DNA of 47,088 nt, from contig CAZVVN010000021.1 in NCBI GenBank assembly GCA_964630665.1, positions 1 to 47,088 of the forward strand, written 5' to 3'. This document shows, piece by piece, positions 8,424 to 17,276 of this stretch. The notes below the pieces were generated by a model, which did no database searches, had not been told where the DNA came from, and worked only from the letters and a program-made list of their open reading frames with translations. The stretch comes from UBA9619 sp964630665 (GTDB lineage: Bacteria; Pseudomonadota; Gammaproteobacteria; Arenicellales; UBA868). The stretch's first letter is position 1; each line of letters opens with the position of its first letter. A program made the position numbers and the translations under genes.

Positions 8424-10322
8424 TCACTGGGTCAGCCAGAAGGTGTCCGGCCAGTACATACCGAAATACGAACAAGGCGCCCAGGCATAAAGAGCCTCTG
8501 ATGGCACGTTGTGCAGCCGGTTGCTCACGACCACGGGTTGGGGTACGCCAGAAACCGTGCCAATGCTGTAGACCTGCTCTGCGTGAATCTTCAGGATTTC
8601 GTGCCAAGCGGCCTCTTTTCCCGCCGGTGAGCCTGCCAGGCGCCACGCCTCGGCCAGTTCCAGCAACCGTTGTGCCGGTGCAAGATCCGGGCTCTCCCCG
8701 GTCAGGCCTGACGTTTCATAGTGCTGCCCCCAAACCGGCCACTGGAGCTGGTCCTGGTGCATGGGTGCGAATTCATCCGGCGGTGTATCAGCGGTGGGAA
8801 GGCCATTGTCGTAGCCATGCCAGACCGCCATCATGGCCTCGCCAGAATAGACCCGCTCCCGGAACACCTCCCGTTGTGAAGGTTTGGTGTGGATCTTGAT
8901 GCCGAGCTGCAGCCAGGTGTCATGTATCAGTTCAAGAATGTCGCTTTGTTCGGTACTTTCGCCGGCAGACTGGATGACGATCTCGAGTGCCCGGCCATCG
9001 GACATCAGCCGCAGGCCATCAGTATCCCGCTCAGTCAGGCCGATCTCGTCGAGCAGGGCGTTGGCTGTGTCCAGATCGAATTCAGACCAGGCCTGTTGAT
9101 AGTCCTCTCGGAACAACGGGCTTTCCGGCAGGACTGTGTTGGCGCTCGCGGCGACCAAACCGAAATAGACGACCTGATTGATCTCTTCGCGGTCGATCGC
9201 AAGAGAAAGTGCCCGCCTGAAACGAATGTCCCTAACCAATGCCCGCCAGGCCGGGTCGACGCTGTTGAGATTAGGGTACAGGGCCATCTGTGAACCTACG
9301 CCCCGCTTCCACAGTCGCACATTAAAGCCGTTGCGCTCGCCCCCTTCTACCAGGAAAGGATAGTTATCGAGCCGCAGATAGCGGGCCTGCAAGTCAGACT
9401 CTCCGGCACCGGCCTTGGCCGGAATCAGCCCGGCACTACCGATATTGACCAGTACCCTGTCGATATAGGGTAACTGGAGCCCATTAGTGTCGATACGATG
9501 AAAATATGGATTGCGCTCGAACACGAAACGTTCTGACGGTGGGTGGGTGGTGTTGATCCAGGGTTGCAGAGTGGGCAGGTCCGGATTGTCGAATTTATAT
9601 TGATGGCCGTAACGTGTGTGCAGTCCGGCCCAGTTGCGTACCCCGGCGAATTCGACCTCTTCATTGAGTTTGGCTTCGTCCTGGTAGCTGGCATGGAACT
9701 GTTTGAGGTAGTGGGCCGGGGCGTAGATGTAGAGTGGCCGGGCACCGGCCAGTGCCGGAAGGAAATAGGGGTTTGGTTCATCCCAGCTGTAGCGCACAGT
9801 CAACTCATCAAGGATCTCGACCCTGGCTGGCTTGCCGTTCACGACCAGCTTCTCTGGCGGCCCGAAAGGCGAGAGCATTTCGTTCAACGCCATGTCTTCC
9901 CAGAAATATCGAAAGTCGGCGCTGGTGAACGGGTGGCCGTCTGACCAGCGGTGCCCGGCGCGCAGGTGTAGCGTGAAGATTTTGTTTTCCTCATTTTCGA
10001 CACTGCCGAGAATATCGGGCTGCAGCGTCATGTTCGGGTTGTAACCCATGAGCCTGGCATACCCGTAGACCGTCATCATCCGGGTGTCTTTGCCCCGCGC
10101 CATCAGAATGTCGATCTCTCCGCCGTGCTGACCGGGCTCTCGAGCAAGAGCCGCAAGGTCCACCGAAAGTGGCTGTTGAGGGATTCGATCGGCAACCGGT
10201 GGCAGCGTTCCGGCGGTCACGTGCCGAGCGAGGAACGGGACCTCCGGCAAGGCTCGGGCCAGCGGGGAGAGAAACAGCCATGCTGCAGCGAAAGCTACCA
10301 CGACGCGGTGCTTGAGGTTCAT
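8424..10322 (-). CDS. ABC transporter solute-binding protein, SBP_bac_5 / YejA-like
   Basis: A 632-residue periplasmic binding protein with a signal peptide (MNLKHRVVVAFAAAWLFLSP, cleavage near ALA/LP around residue 25). It has the family-5 features: LHLRAGHRWSDGHPFTSADF near residue 120 and an IRFRRALSLAIDREEI block near residue 365. The length is at the upper end of the family, as in the YejA/microcin C or long-peptide branch. ATG at 10322 overlaps the stop of the ATPase gene by 4 bases. It delivers substrate to the two permeases downstream. Ligand unknown; the phosphodiesterase at the head of the operon could hint at a glycerophosphodiester or phospho-conjugate, but this is inference. Confidence 0.9.
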   Translation of the reverse strand: MNLKHRVVVAFAAAWLFLSPLARALPEVPFLARHVTAGTLPPVADRIPQQPLSVDLAALAREPGQHGGEIDILMARGKDTRMMTVYGYARLMGYNPNMTLQPDILGSVENEENKIFTLHLRAGHRWSDGHPFTSADFRYFWEDMALNEMLSPFGPPEKLVVNGKPARVEILDELTVRYSWDEPNPYFLPALAGARPLYIYAPAHYLKQFHASYQDEAKLNEEVEFAGVRNWAGLHTRYGHQYKFDNPDLPTLQPWINTTHPPSERFVFERNPYFHRIDTNGLQLPYIDRVLVNIGSAGLIPAKAGAGESDLQARYLRLDNYPFLVEGGERNGFNVRLWKRGVGSQMALYPNLNSVDPAWRALVRDIRFRRALSLAIDREEINQVVYFGLVAASANTVLPESPLFREDYQQAWSEFDLDTANALLDEIGLTERDTDGLRLMSDGRALEIVIQSAGESTEQSDILELIHDTWLQLGIKIHTKPSQREVFRERVYSGEAMMAVWHGYDNGLPTADTPPDEFAPMHQDQLQWPVWGQHYETSGLTGESPDLAPAQRLLELAEAWRLAGSPAGKEAAWHEILKIHAEQVYSIGTVSGVPQPVVVSNRLHNVPSEALYAWAPCSYFGMYWPDTFWLTQ

Positions 10323-12196
10323 TTTGGGATCTCCGTGAGCCCGGTGCCAGAAACAGTGCGGACGAAATGCCCCTCACCCAACTCAAGCATCTGGGTCCCC
10401 TTTCTGGGGGTGTCGCCGAAAGGTGCTTGCCAGCTGTCAGGATCTGAATCGCTTTCCGAGACAATATTTTGAAAGTCGAGTTGTCGTTCTAGATCGGGGT
10501 AGGGCACGGCCCTTAGAAGAGCCTGGGTGTACGGGTGGGTTGGTCTGTTAAAGAGTTGCCTACGGGGGGCGATTTCAACCAGTCGTCCCCTGCACATCAC
10601 GGCGATTCGATCGGAAACGTAGTCGACCACTGCCAGGTTGTGCGAGATAAACAGATAAGTCAGGCCGAGTTCTTTCTGAAGGTCTTTCAAAAGATTCAGC
10701 ACCTGTGCCTGAATGGAGACATCCAGGGCAGAAACAGGCTCGTCACAGATCAAGAATTCCGGTTGCAGTGCAAGGGCCCGTGCGATCCCGATTCTCTGGC
10801 GCTGTCCGCCTGAAAAACTATGGGGATAGCGACTGAGAAAGCGAGGGTCGAGCCCGACCAGTCGCATCAACTCCTTGACCAGTTCGGCCTGAGAGTCCCG
10901 GTCCCCGATCTGGTGAATGATCAGCGGTTCCCGCACGATGTCGAACACGGTCATGCGCGGGCTGAGTGAACTGAAAGGGTCCTGGAAAATAAACTGCATC
11001 CTGTTGCGAAAAGACAATAACTCGTTACCTTCCAGGCGAAGCACATCAATAGGTTCAGTGCCGTTGTTGTAACGGACCGACCCTGAATCCGCCTCGATTG
11101 CACGCATCAGAATCTTGCTGAGCGTGGTCTTGCCGCAACCGCTTTCACCGACCAGGCCCAGGCATTCGCCCCGCATGATCTCGAAACTGACATCATCGAC
11201 TGCCCGAATGGTGTTCGTCTGGCCGCTCTTGAACCAGCTTTCTTTGCGGATCGTGAACGACCTGGAGACGTTTTGCACTTCAAGTTGAACGGGATGATAG
11301 GCGGCCGAATCACGGCGCGCAGTAAAATGTTCTCCCAGTTGGTGTTCCACCGGCCTGACAGGAGTCAGGCGTTCTCCTGGTTTCATGTCGAAGTGGGGGA
11401 CGGCTTTGAAAAGAGCACGCAGGTAGGGGTGTTCGGGCCGGGCATAGATATCATTGATGTCACCACGCTCGACGACTTCACCGTTGTACATGACGACAAC
11501 TTCCTGGGCCACGTTGGCAACTACGCCGAGGTCGTGGGTGATCAACAACAGTGCCATTCCAAGTTCGCTCTGGAGCGTTCTGACCAGGTGTAGGATCTGT
11601 GCCTGCACCGTTACATCCAGCGCCGTCGTGGGTTCATCGGCAATCAGGAGACTTGGTCTACAAACCAGGGCGATCGCGATCATAACCCTTTGGCGAAGCC
11701 CACCGGAAAGCTCAAATGGATAGGTCTTCAGCGCTTGTACAGGGTCGGGAAAGCCGACCATGCCGAGCATTTCCTGCGTCAGGCGGAAGCCTTCAGATCG
11801 ACTCACATCCCGATGAAGGAAAAGAGCTTCACTCACCTGGTCACCGACGGTGTGCAGCATCGACAATGACACCATGGGTTCCTGGAAGATGATCGATACG
11901 CGCCCTCCCCGAATGGTACGCATTTGTCTGCTATCCGGGTCTAGAGCCGCAATGTCGACCGTCTGTTCGGTGTCGGGATCATTGAGAAGAATGCGACCGC
12001 CGCCGATGCTGGCATTTTTCGGCAGAATGCCCATGACAGCCTGGGCAGTGACCGATTTCCCCGAACCTGATTCGCCCACTAAAGCGACTGTAGCGCCGGG
12101 CATGACCTCGAGGCTGACGTCACGCACGGCCTCCACCCGCCCACCGTGCGTGTCAAAGGCGATGCTCAGGCCCTCGATCTGTAACAACGGGTTCAT
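10319..12196 (-). CDS. fused double ATPase of a peptide-type ABC transporter (DppD-DppF / YejF-like)
   Basis: A 625-residue cytoplasmic protein joining both nucleotide-binding domains of the transporter in one chain. Domain 1: Walker A GESGSGKS (41-48), signature LSGGLRQ (163-169), Walker B LLIADEPT (183-190). Domain 2: Walker A GESGCGKT (350-357), signature FSGGQRQR (461-468), Walker B FLICDEPV (481-488). Each domain ends with the C-terminal HPYLRAL/HPYTQAL-type segment found in oligopeptide ATPases. The first signature has Leu where Met or Gln is usual. All key motifs look intact, so both sites should be active. It starts 3 bases after the phosphodiesterase stop and overlaps the binding-protein gene by 4 bases. 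Confidence 0.95.
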   Translation of the reverse strand: MNPLLQIEGLSIAFDTHGGRVEAVRDVSLEVMPGATVALVGESGSGKSVTAQAVMGILPKNASIGGGRILLNDPDTEQTVDIAALDPDSRQMRTIRGGRVSIIFQEPMVSLSMLHTVGDQVSEALFLHRDVSRSEGFRLTQEMLGMVGFPDPVQALKTYPFELSGGLRQRVMIAIALVCRPSLLIADEPTTALDVTVQAQILHLVRTLQSELGMALLLITHDLGVVANVAQEVVVMYNGEVVERGDINDIYARPEHPYLRALFKAVPHFDMKPGERLTPVRPVEHQLGEHFTARRDSAAYHPVQLEVQNVSRSFTIRKESWFKSGQTNTIRAVDDVSFEIMRGECLGLVGESGCGKTTLSKILMRAIEADSGSVRYNNGTEPIDVLRLEGNELLSFRNRMQFIFQDPFSSLSPRMTVFDIVREPLIIHQIGDRDSQAELVKELMRLVGLDPRFLSRYPHSFSGGQRQRIGIARALALQPEFLICDEPVSALDVSIQAQVLNLLKDLQKELGLTYLFISHNLAVVDYVSDRIAVMCRGRLVEIAPRRQLFNRPTHPYTQALLRAVPYPDLERQLDFQNIVSESDSDPDSWQAPFGDTPRKGTQMLELGEGHFVRTVSGTGLTEIPK

Positions 12197-12199
12197 CGA

Positions 12200-13135
12200 T
12201 CAGTCAGGTCTGGTTGTTATTCGATGACTGGCACGGGCAGTCGCAGGGCTGCGCCCGGCAAGACGCATCGCCCGCTCGGGAAAATCTGTGGTTAACCCAT
12301 CTACACCTAAATCCATGGCTTCCTTGATGTCCTGTTCTTCGTTGACCGTCCAGCAGTGTACGCGAATCCCAGCTGAACGGGCCTGTTTGATCGCCAGGTC
12401 GTCCAGATCGCGGAAGGCCGGTCCCCAGAAACGTCCGCCTGCCGCGCGGATGGCAGTGGCAATATTATCGCCGAACCGATCCGGATCGAACCCGGCCAGC
12501 CACGGCGACGATCCGTGTGGCGCAATGTTACCGCCATCACCCCGACTGGAGGAAAGATAGCCTGTGACCAGATCAGGTTCCAGCAGTTGAATCTCACGCA
12601 ACACGCGCCAGTCGAACGACTGAACCCAGCAGCGGTCCAGCAGGTCATAGGTGTGCAGTTCCCGGACCAGCAGCGCTGCGTAGTGACTCGGTTCGGGGGT
12701 CATCTCCGGACGATAAGGATTTGATTTGACCTCGATATTGAGTAAGGGTGGTGCCGTGCCGATCTTTTGTTGCAGGTTCGCTACTTGAGTCAGGGTTGGT
12801 GGACTCTCGCCGTCAGCCGGCACCTGGTTTGGGAACAAGCGGGCGGTCTGAGAACCCGGTCGAGCACGCCCGACATCAAAACACTGAAGCTCAGTCACTG
12901 TAAGTTCCCGCACCAGGGGGAATGGAGGTGTTAGCCAATCTCCGGATCTGGTTCGCGTTAACTCCGGATTGAGGCGCTCATCGTGATGGACGACGATACG
13001 TTGATCGGCCGAGACCAAGACGTCCATTTCCAGGCCATCGACCCCAATCTCTGTGCCTAACCTGAAGCCTGAGAGAGTGTTCTCCGGTGCATCACCGCGG
13101 GCGCCACGGTGGCCATGAATGGAAAGTGTTTTCAA
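12200..13135 (-). CDS. glycerophosphodiester phosphodiesterase, cytosolic type
   Basis: A 311-residue enzyme that cleaves glycerophosphodiesters to sn-glycerol-3-phosphate and an alcohol. The catalytic TIM-barrel motifs are present: HGHRGARGDAPENT with His9 and Arg10, GLEMDV with metal ligands Glu36 and Asp38, and VVHHDERL with His51. A late EVKSNPY strand supplies the usual further Glu. There is no signal peptide, so it should act in the cytoplasm on imported substrate. The apparent start is TTG at 13135 with no strong Shine-Dalgarno. It is the first gene of the ABC operon, 3 bases upstream of the ATPase, which makes a role in processing the imported ligand reasonable but unproven. Confidence 0.9.
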   Translation of the reverse strand: MKTLSIHGHRGARGDAPENTLSGFRLGTEIGVDGLEMDVLVSADQRIVVHHDERLNPELTRTRSGDWLTPPFPLVRELTVTELQCFDVGRARPGSQTARLFPNQVPADGESPPTLTQVANLQQKIGTAPPLLNIEVKSNPYRPEMTPEPSHYAALLVRELHTYDLLDRCWVQSFDWRVLREIQLLEPDLVTGYLSSSRGDGGNIAPHGSSPWLAGFDPDRFGDNIATAIRAAGGRFWGPAFRDLDDLAIKQARSAGIRVHCWTVNEEQDIKEAMDLGVDGLTTDFPERAMRLAGRSPATARASHRITTRPD

Positions 13136-13262
13136 TCGGGCGATTTGAGGTTATCGTTACCGGTAATGGCCGGTCTTGGTTGGGCCGTCATTGTGCAATC
13201 ACTATAGCAAGGCACGCCAAGGGGTACGACACTGTTACTCGACTGATTCAAAGGTGAAGGCC

Positions 13263-14012
13263 ATGAAGGACCAGGGGGTGAAAGAAAAAGCCGGGCATGA
13301 ATGGCTGGACAGCCTGGGATTTCAAATCAGGGCAGTTCTGGATCCGGGCTGCCTTCCAGCAGCTCTCCGGGATGAATTTGGGAGGCTCGGCATTGATCTC
13401 ACCTCCGCCGCCCGGCTTGTTGTTCTCGCTATGGGGGGTAGCCGGTTGTGGAACAGTATCCAGAAACGTATCAAGACAGAAGCCGATCCGTTTGACGCCT
13501 TTGCGATTAATGCCGCACATCAGGTCTCCAGCGAGTACTGGGGCTGTGATCAGATTGAAATGTTGTACCCTGGTTCACTGGCTGTGCCGCTACAGAGGCT
13601 GGGGCAGTTCGCGGGCTGCAGTTATTCATCGCCTATCGGTGTCAACCTGCACCCAGTCTATGGCCCATGGTTTGCCTATCGTGCGGTGTTCTTGATCCAT
13701 GCCGAATTACAGTTGACTGAGCTGGAATCCGGCAGGTCACCTTGCAAGAACTGTGCCGACAAACCCTGTGTCGCGGGCTGCCCAGTCGGCGCTGTCAGCT
13801 CGTCGGACGGAATAGATCTTGGGCGCTGTATCGAACATCGCCTGTTACCTCGCTCCGGATGCGCAGACCGTTGCCGCTCACGTCTGATGTGCCCGGTGGG
13901 TAAAAAGTGGCAGTACGGCGAAGCGCAGCTTGCCTATCATGGAAATCGTTCGCTGGTAAGTCTCACCCGCTGGGCTCAGTCGCCCGCCAGTCCGGATCGG
14001 ACAACCGTATAA
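13263..14012 (+). CDS. ferredoxin-type iron-sulfur protein, QueG-like C-terminal half
   Basis: A 249-residue soluble protein with two iron-sulfur cysteine sets in its last 90 residues: Cys161, 164, 169 and 173 (CKNCADKPCVAGCP) and Cys189, 200, 204 and 210. This arrangement, and the YGPWFAYRAVFLI segment before it, resemble the ferredoxin part of epoxyqueuosine reductase, but the protein is much shorter than QueG and lacks recognisable cobalamin-binding sequence. I would call it a distant relative with unknown reaction. ATG at 13263 has AAGGTGAAGG just upstream, which decides the start over the longer open frame from 13176. It is divergent from the phosphodiesterase, with a 127-base shared upstream region. 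Confidence 0.75.
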   Translation: MKDQGVKEKAGHEWLDSLGFQIRAVLDPGCLPAALRDEFGRLGIDLTSAARLVVLAMGGSRLWNSIQKRIKTEADPFDAFAINAAHQVSSEYWGCDQIEMLYPGSLAVPLQRLGQFAGCSYSSPIGVNLHPVYGPWFAYRAVFLIHAELQLTELESGRSPCKNCADKPCVAGCPVGAVSSSDGIDLGRCIEHRLLPRSGCADRCRSRLMCPVGKKWQYGEAQLAYHGNRSLVSLTRWAQSPASPDRTTV

Positions 14013-14110
14013 TCTGCGGCCCCGCAAGGCACTCACTCGGTGTCAAATCTTTCTGGTGAGTCGTATCGACTGATCGTGTGCCTCGCTGAACATTAAGGCG
14101 ACTGATTACT

Positions 14111-15775
14111 TTGTCTCGAATCTGTAGGTGCGCATTCCTGATGCTGTTGTGCTTCGCTGTAACAGATGTTTCAGCGGAGCGCTCAGCCGAGGCGATGTCG
14201 GCCTATCGTTCAGGGCAATACCAGAAAGCTCTGGAGATCTGGATGTTGCTCGCTTATGAAGGCCATAGCCAGGCTCAGTACCAGCTCGGTTTGATGTTCT
14301 CCCAAGGCGCCGGGATGAAACCGAGCCCGGAAGAGGCGACCTACTGGTTCAATCGGGCGGCAGAGCAGAATCACGCGGGAGCCCAGTACCGGCTCGGCGC
14401 GACCTACTTGAACGGCAAGGGCCTGAGAGCCGATCGTGAAAGAGGGATGGAGTGGTGGCGGGCCGCGGCCAAGGGGGGCAGTACAGCAGCTCAGTACGGA
14501 CTGGGCCGGGCCTATCTTTACGGAGCCGGAGTCAGGCCAGACCGGGATGTTGCAATACGATGGCTGGACAAGGCCAGCCAGGGCGGTCACGTAGAAGCGC
14601 GAGAACTCCTTGTGAATCTGGACAACTACGAAAGGTCCGGCACTTTGCCTGGGGATCGCGGACGCTATGGCCGTGTCGGCACGGGTGGGGTCTGGATCTA
14701 CACTCGCTTCAACCGGTTGTCGCTGATCATCGCGGAAGCCGAAGCGGGTGACCTTGTCAGAGTTCTTGAACGTCAGGCCGACTGGTACCTGGTCGAACTG
14801 CCCCGGCCGATTGAAGGCTGGCTATCTGCAGACCTCGTGGCTCACCGGTCCGGTGATCAGGTCGTTGCACAATCGGGCGCAACATTGCAGGCGCAGCCAT
14901 CCACAGAAACAGCCGAACCGTTGTTTGAGATCCCAGATGACCGGACTTTGACTGTACTCGAGGTTCGAAAACACTGGCTCCGGATTAGGGCCCCTGGCCT
15001 GGTCACGGGCTGGATTCCGATACTCGGTCTGGCGAGTGAGTTCGGTTCGACTCCCGTTCTTGAGACGGAATGGAGTGTAGTTCTCCAGCTGTTGGAAAGC
15101 TCCGGTGATACCAAAAAGAAACGAGAGCAGACCACTGAGATCGGATCTGTGGGTGCAGGGGTATCCGGGGCGGTTCGTGAGGCGCCACCATCGGATGACC
15201 GAAAAATAGCCGCCAATTCGCCGCCTGTGCAGGGCGGTATCGCGTTAGAGGGTAAAGCAATCCACGCTGCAGACCCGGTTTCCGCTCGGCTCCCGCCGTC
15301 AAAAACGCCTATCGTCCAGCGCGACGCTGCTCTCCAAAACCTGTTGGACGATGATGTGCACGAGCAAAGTGGTCGGTTGATACCCAACCAGTACGACTGG
15401 CTGTTCAGCCGGGACCGCAACGGGTTTACCCTGGAACTGTTCGGTTCGACCAGCGAGGTGCTGATTCGAAGATTTATTGCAGACAATGACTTTCAGGACC
15501 GCATTGTTTACTTCAGCACTGCCCTGGCGGGCCGGCGGTGGTTCAATGTCCTGCAGGGCGCCTACCCTGATCTGGCCAGTGTCCGGAAGGCGCTGTCCGG
15601 GCTGCCGGTCAAGCTGGATACGGTCCGTGTACGCCGATTGAGTGCGGTTGTGGGAGAGCTCTGCCGAAACTTTGATGGCGTGTCGGCCGAGGTGCTAACA
15701 GACCTCGAACGGCACTGCGGAAACATTCCGGGTGCTGACACAGATCACCGGCAAGGTAGTGATCAAGACGGCTGA
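14111..15775 (+). CDS. secreted Sel1-repeat protein with SH3-like and SPOR domains
   Basis: A 554-residue exported protein, probably envelope-associated. The signal peptide is MSRICRCAFLMLLCFAVTDV with likely cleavage after VSA at residue 22. Residues about 25-165 hold roughly four Sel1/TPR-like repeats (AQYQLGLMFSQGAG, AQYRLGATYLNGKG, AQYGLGRAYLYGAG). Two SH3-like segments follow: GGVWIYTRFNRLSL to LPRPIEGWLSADLV, then a second around HWLRIRAPGLVTGW. A Pro/Ala-rich linker leads to a C-terminal SPOR-like domain (YDWLFSRDRNGFTLELFG to RRWFNVLQGAYPDLASVRKA), a fold that binds denuded peptidoglycan at division sites. The TTG start at 14111 places the signal peptide correctly; AAGG lies 12 bases before it. 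Function inferred: cell-wall or division scaffold. Confidence 0.8.
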   Translation: MSRICRCAFLMLLCFAVTDVSAERSAEAMSAYRSGQYQKALEIWMLLAYEGHSQAQYQLGLMFSQGAGMKPSPEEATYWFNRAAEQNHAGAQYRLGATYLNGKGLRADRERGMEWWRAAAKGGSTAAQYGLGRAYLYGAGVRPDRDVAIRWLDKASQGGHVEARELLVNLDNYERSGTLPGDRGRYGRVGTGGVWIYTRFNRLSLIIAEAEAGDLVRVLERQADWYLVELPRPIEGWLSADLVAHRSGDQVVAQSGATLQAQPSTETAEPLFEIPDDRTLTVLEVRKHWLRIRAPGLVTGWIPILGLASEFGSTPVLETEWSVVLQLLESSGDTKKKREQTTEIGSVGAGVSGAVREAPPSDDRKIAANSPPVQGGIALEGKAIHAADPVSARLPPSKTPIVQRDAALQNLLDDDVHEQSGRLIPNQYDWLFSRDRNGFTLELFGSTSEVLIRRFIADNDFQDRIVYFSTALAGRRWFNVLQGAYPDLASVRKALSGLPVKLDTVRVRRLSAVVGELCRNFDGVSAEVLTDLERHCGNIPGADTDHRQGSDQDG

Positions 15776-15789
15776 GTGACACATTCACC

Positions 15790-15818
15790 TTGGGCACAGG
15801 CCAACTGTCTACTACAAT
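15790..15818 (+). promoter_or_regulatory. candidate sigma70 promoter of the glyA-sox operon
   Basis: TTGGGC at 15790-15795 and TACAAT at 15813-15818 are separated by 17 bases, a plausible -35/-10 pair. A start point near 15825 would give a leader of about 160 bases before glyA. Found by eye; no experimental support. Confidence 0.35.
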
Positions 15819-15827
15819 CCGATTCTC

Positions 15828-15853
15828 CGGGTCTTGGGAGGTCCTGAGACCCG
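15828..15853 (+). promoter_or_regulatory. hairpin in the glyA leader
   Basis: A perfect 7-base stem, CGGGTCT at 15828-15834 and AGACCCG at 15847-15853, encloses a 12-base loop. It would lie at the very 5' end of a transcript from the candidate promoter. I could not match the leader to a glycine, THF, SAM or SAH riboswitch, although a GAGCGCTGC string follows the stem. No U-run follows, so it is not a simple terminator. Confidence 0.35.
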
Positions 15854-15985
15854 AGCGCTGCGTTGATTGTCGTGGGCGAAGGCGTTCGTTGACAGATGAG
15901 ATGTATTCTGCCGATGTCACTGGCGGGTTGATACAGGCCTAGGATCGCACCGGCAGAACCAGAAGGTACCCCGGGAGGGTTTGTG

Positions 15986-17245
15986 ATGTTCAGATTGACA
16001 GATCGTATAGCCGGTTTTGATGACGAGTTGTGGGATGCCATTGAGAAAGAGGGCCGGCGACAGGAAGAGCACATCGAACTGATTGCATCAGAGAACTACA
16101 CCAGCCCGCGGGTGCTTGAGGCTCAAGGATCGGTACTGACCAACAAGTATGCAGAGGGATATCCGGGAAAACGTTACTACGGTGGCTGCGCCCACGTCGA
16201 TGTAGCGGAGCAGCTGGCCATTGACCGGGCCAAAGCACTGTTTGGTGCAGCGTACGTCAACGTTCAACCTCACTCTGGTTCCAGTGCCAACGCGGCGGTG
16301 TACATGGCGCTTATGGAACCGGGCGACACCGTGCTCGGAATGAGCCTTGCTCATGGCGGCCATCTGACCCATGGAGCAGCAGTCAATTTTTCCGGCAAAC
16401 TGTATAACGCGGTGCAGTATGGGCTCAACGAGAGCAATGGTGAGATAGATTACGATCAGGTCGCCAGTCTGGCACAACAACATCGGCCGAGGATGATTAT
16501 GGCGGGCTTCTCGGCCTACAGTAGGGTTGTCGACTGGGCAAGGTTCCGGGAGATCGCCGACTCGGTGGATGCCTATCTAGTCGTTGACATGGCCCATGTG
16601 GCAGGGCTTGTAGCTGTTGATCTTTACCCCAGCCCGGTTCCGATCGCCGACGTGACGACGACCACGACCCACAAGACCCTGCGTGGCGCGAGGGGCGGGA
16701 TGATCCTTGCTCGTTCGAACGAGGCCGTTGAAAAGAAATTGAGTTCGCTGGTTTTTCCAGGCACACAAGGCGGGCCGCTTATGCATGCCATTGCCGGCAA
16801 GGCAGTGGCGCTGAAAGAAGCGCTTGAACCCGGATTCAAGATCTACCAGGAGCAGGTTATTCGTAATGCCCGTGCTATGGCTGATACCTTCACCCGTCGT
16901 GATTACCAGATCGTCTCTGGAGGGACCGACAATCATTTGTTCCTGCTCGATTTGATCGATAAAGACATCACGGGCAAAGACGCCGACGCTGCTCTTGGCA
17001 GTGCGCATATCACCGTCAATAAGAATACCGTACCAAATGATCCTAGATCGCCGTTTGTGACCAGTGGTTTGAGGATCGGAACACCGGCGAGCACAACTCG
17101 AGGCTTTGGTGAAGACGAGATGTCTGATGTCGCTCACTGGATCTGCGACATACTGGATCAAATGGGCGATCAGGAAGTATTGGACAGGGTCCGAGGGCAG
17201 GTCGTCGAGTTGTGTGGCCGCTTCCCGGTCTATCGTTCAGGTTGA
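15986..17245 (+). CDS. glyA: serine hydroxymethyltransferase
   Basis: A 419-residue PLP enzyme interconverting serine plus tetrahydrofolate with glycine plus 5,10-methylene-tetrahydrofolate. Signature stretches include ELIASENYTS, NKYAEGYPGKRYYGG and the PLP-lysine motif TTTTHKTLRGARGG with Lys230. VVDMAHVAGLVA contributes the Asp that contacts the pyridine nitrogen. ATG at 15986 lies 6 bases after GGAGGG; a GTG one codon earlier is too close to that site. It is the first gene of the sarcosine oxidase operon, 31 bases before soxB. This placement is common in sarcosine and glycine betaine catabolism, where it turns glycine plus the C1 unit into serine. Confidence 0.97.
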   Translation: MFRLTDRIAGFDDELWDAIEKEGRRQEEHIELIASENYTSPRVLEAQGSVLTNKYAEGYPGKRYYGGCAHVDVAEQLAIDRAKALFGAAYVNVQPHSGSSANAAVYMALMEPGDTVLGMSLAHGGHLTHGAAVNFSGKLYNAVQYGLNESNGEIDYDQVASLAQQHRPRMIMAGFSAYSRVVDWARFREIADSVDAYLVVDMAHVAGLVAVDLYPSPVPIADVTTTTTHKTLRGARGGMILARSNEAVEKKLSSLVFPGTQGGPLMHAIAGKAVALKEALEPGFKIYQEQVIRNARAMADTFTRRDYQIVSGGTDNHLFLLDLIDKDITGKDADAALGSAHITVNKNTVPNDPRSPFVTSGLRIGTPASTTRGFGEDEMSDVAHWICDILDQMGDQEVLDRVRGQVVELCGRFPVYRSG

Positions 17246-17276
17246 GCCGGAGCGTTTTTCTGGGACTGGACTCAGT

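Noticed and set aside
15800..15985. Glycine, SAM or SAH riboswitch before glyA
   Set aside because: Only a simple hairpin and a GAGCGCTGC string were found; the remaining conserved core of each class was not recognised.
17106..17276. N-terminal extension of soxB into glyA
   Set aside because: The frame is open, but SoxB similarity begins at the GTG at 17277 and the extension lies within the conserved glyA 3' end.
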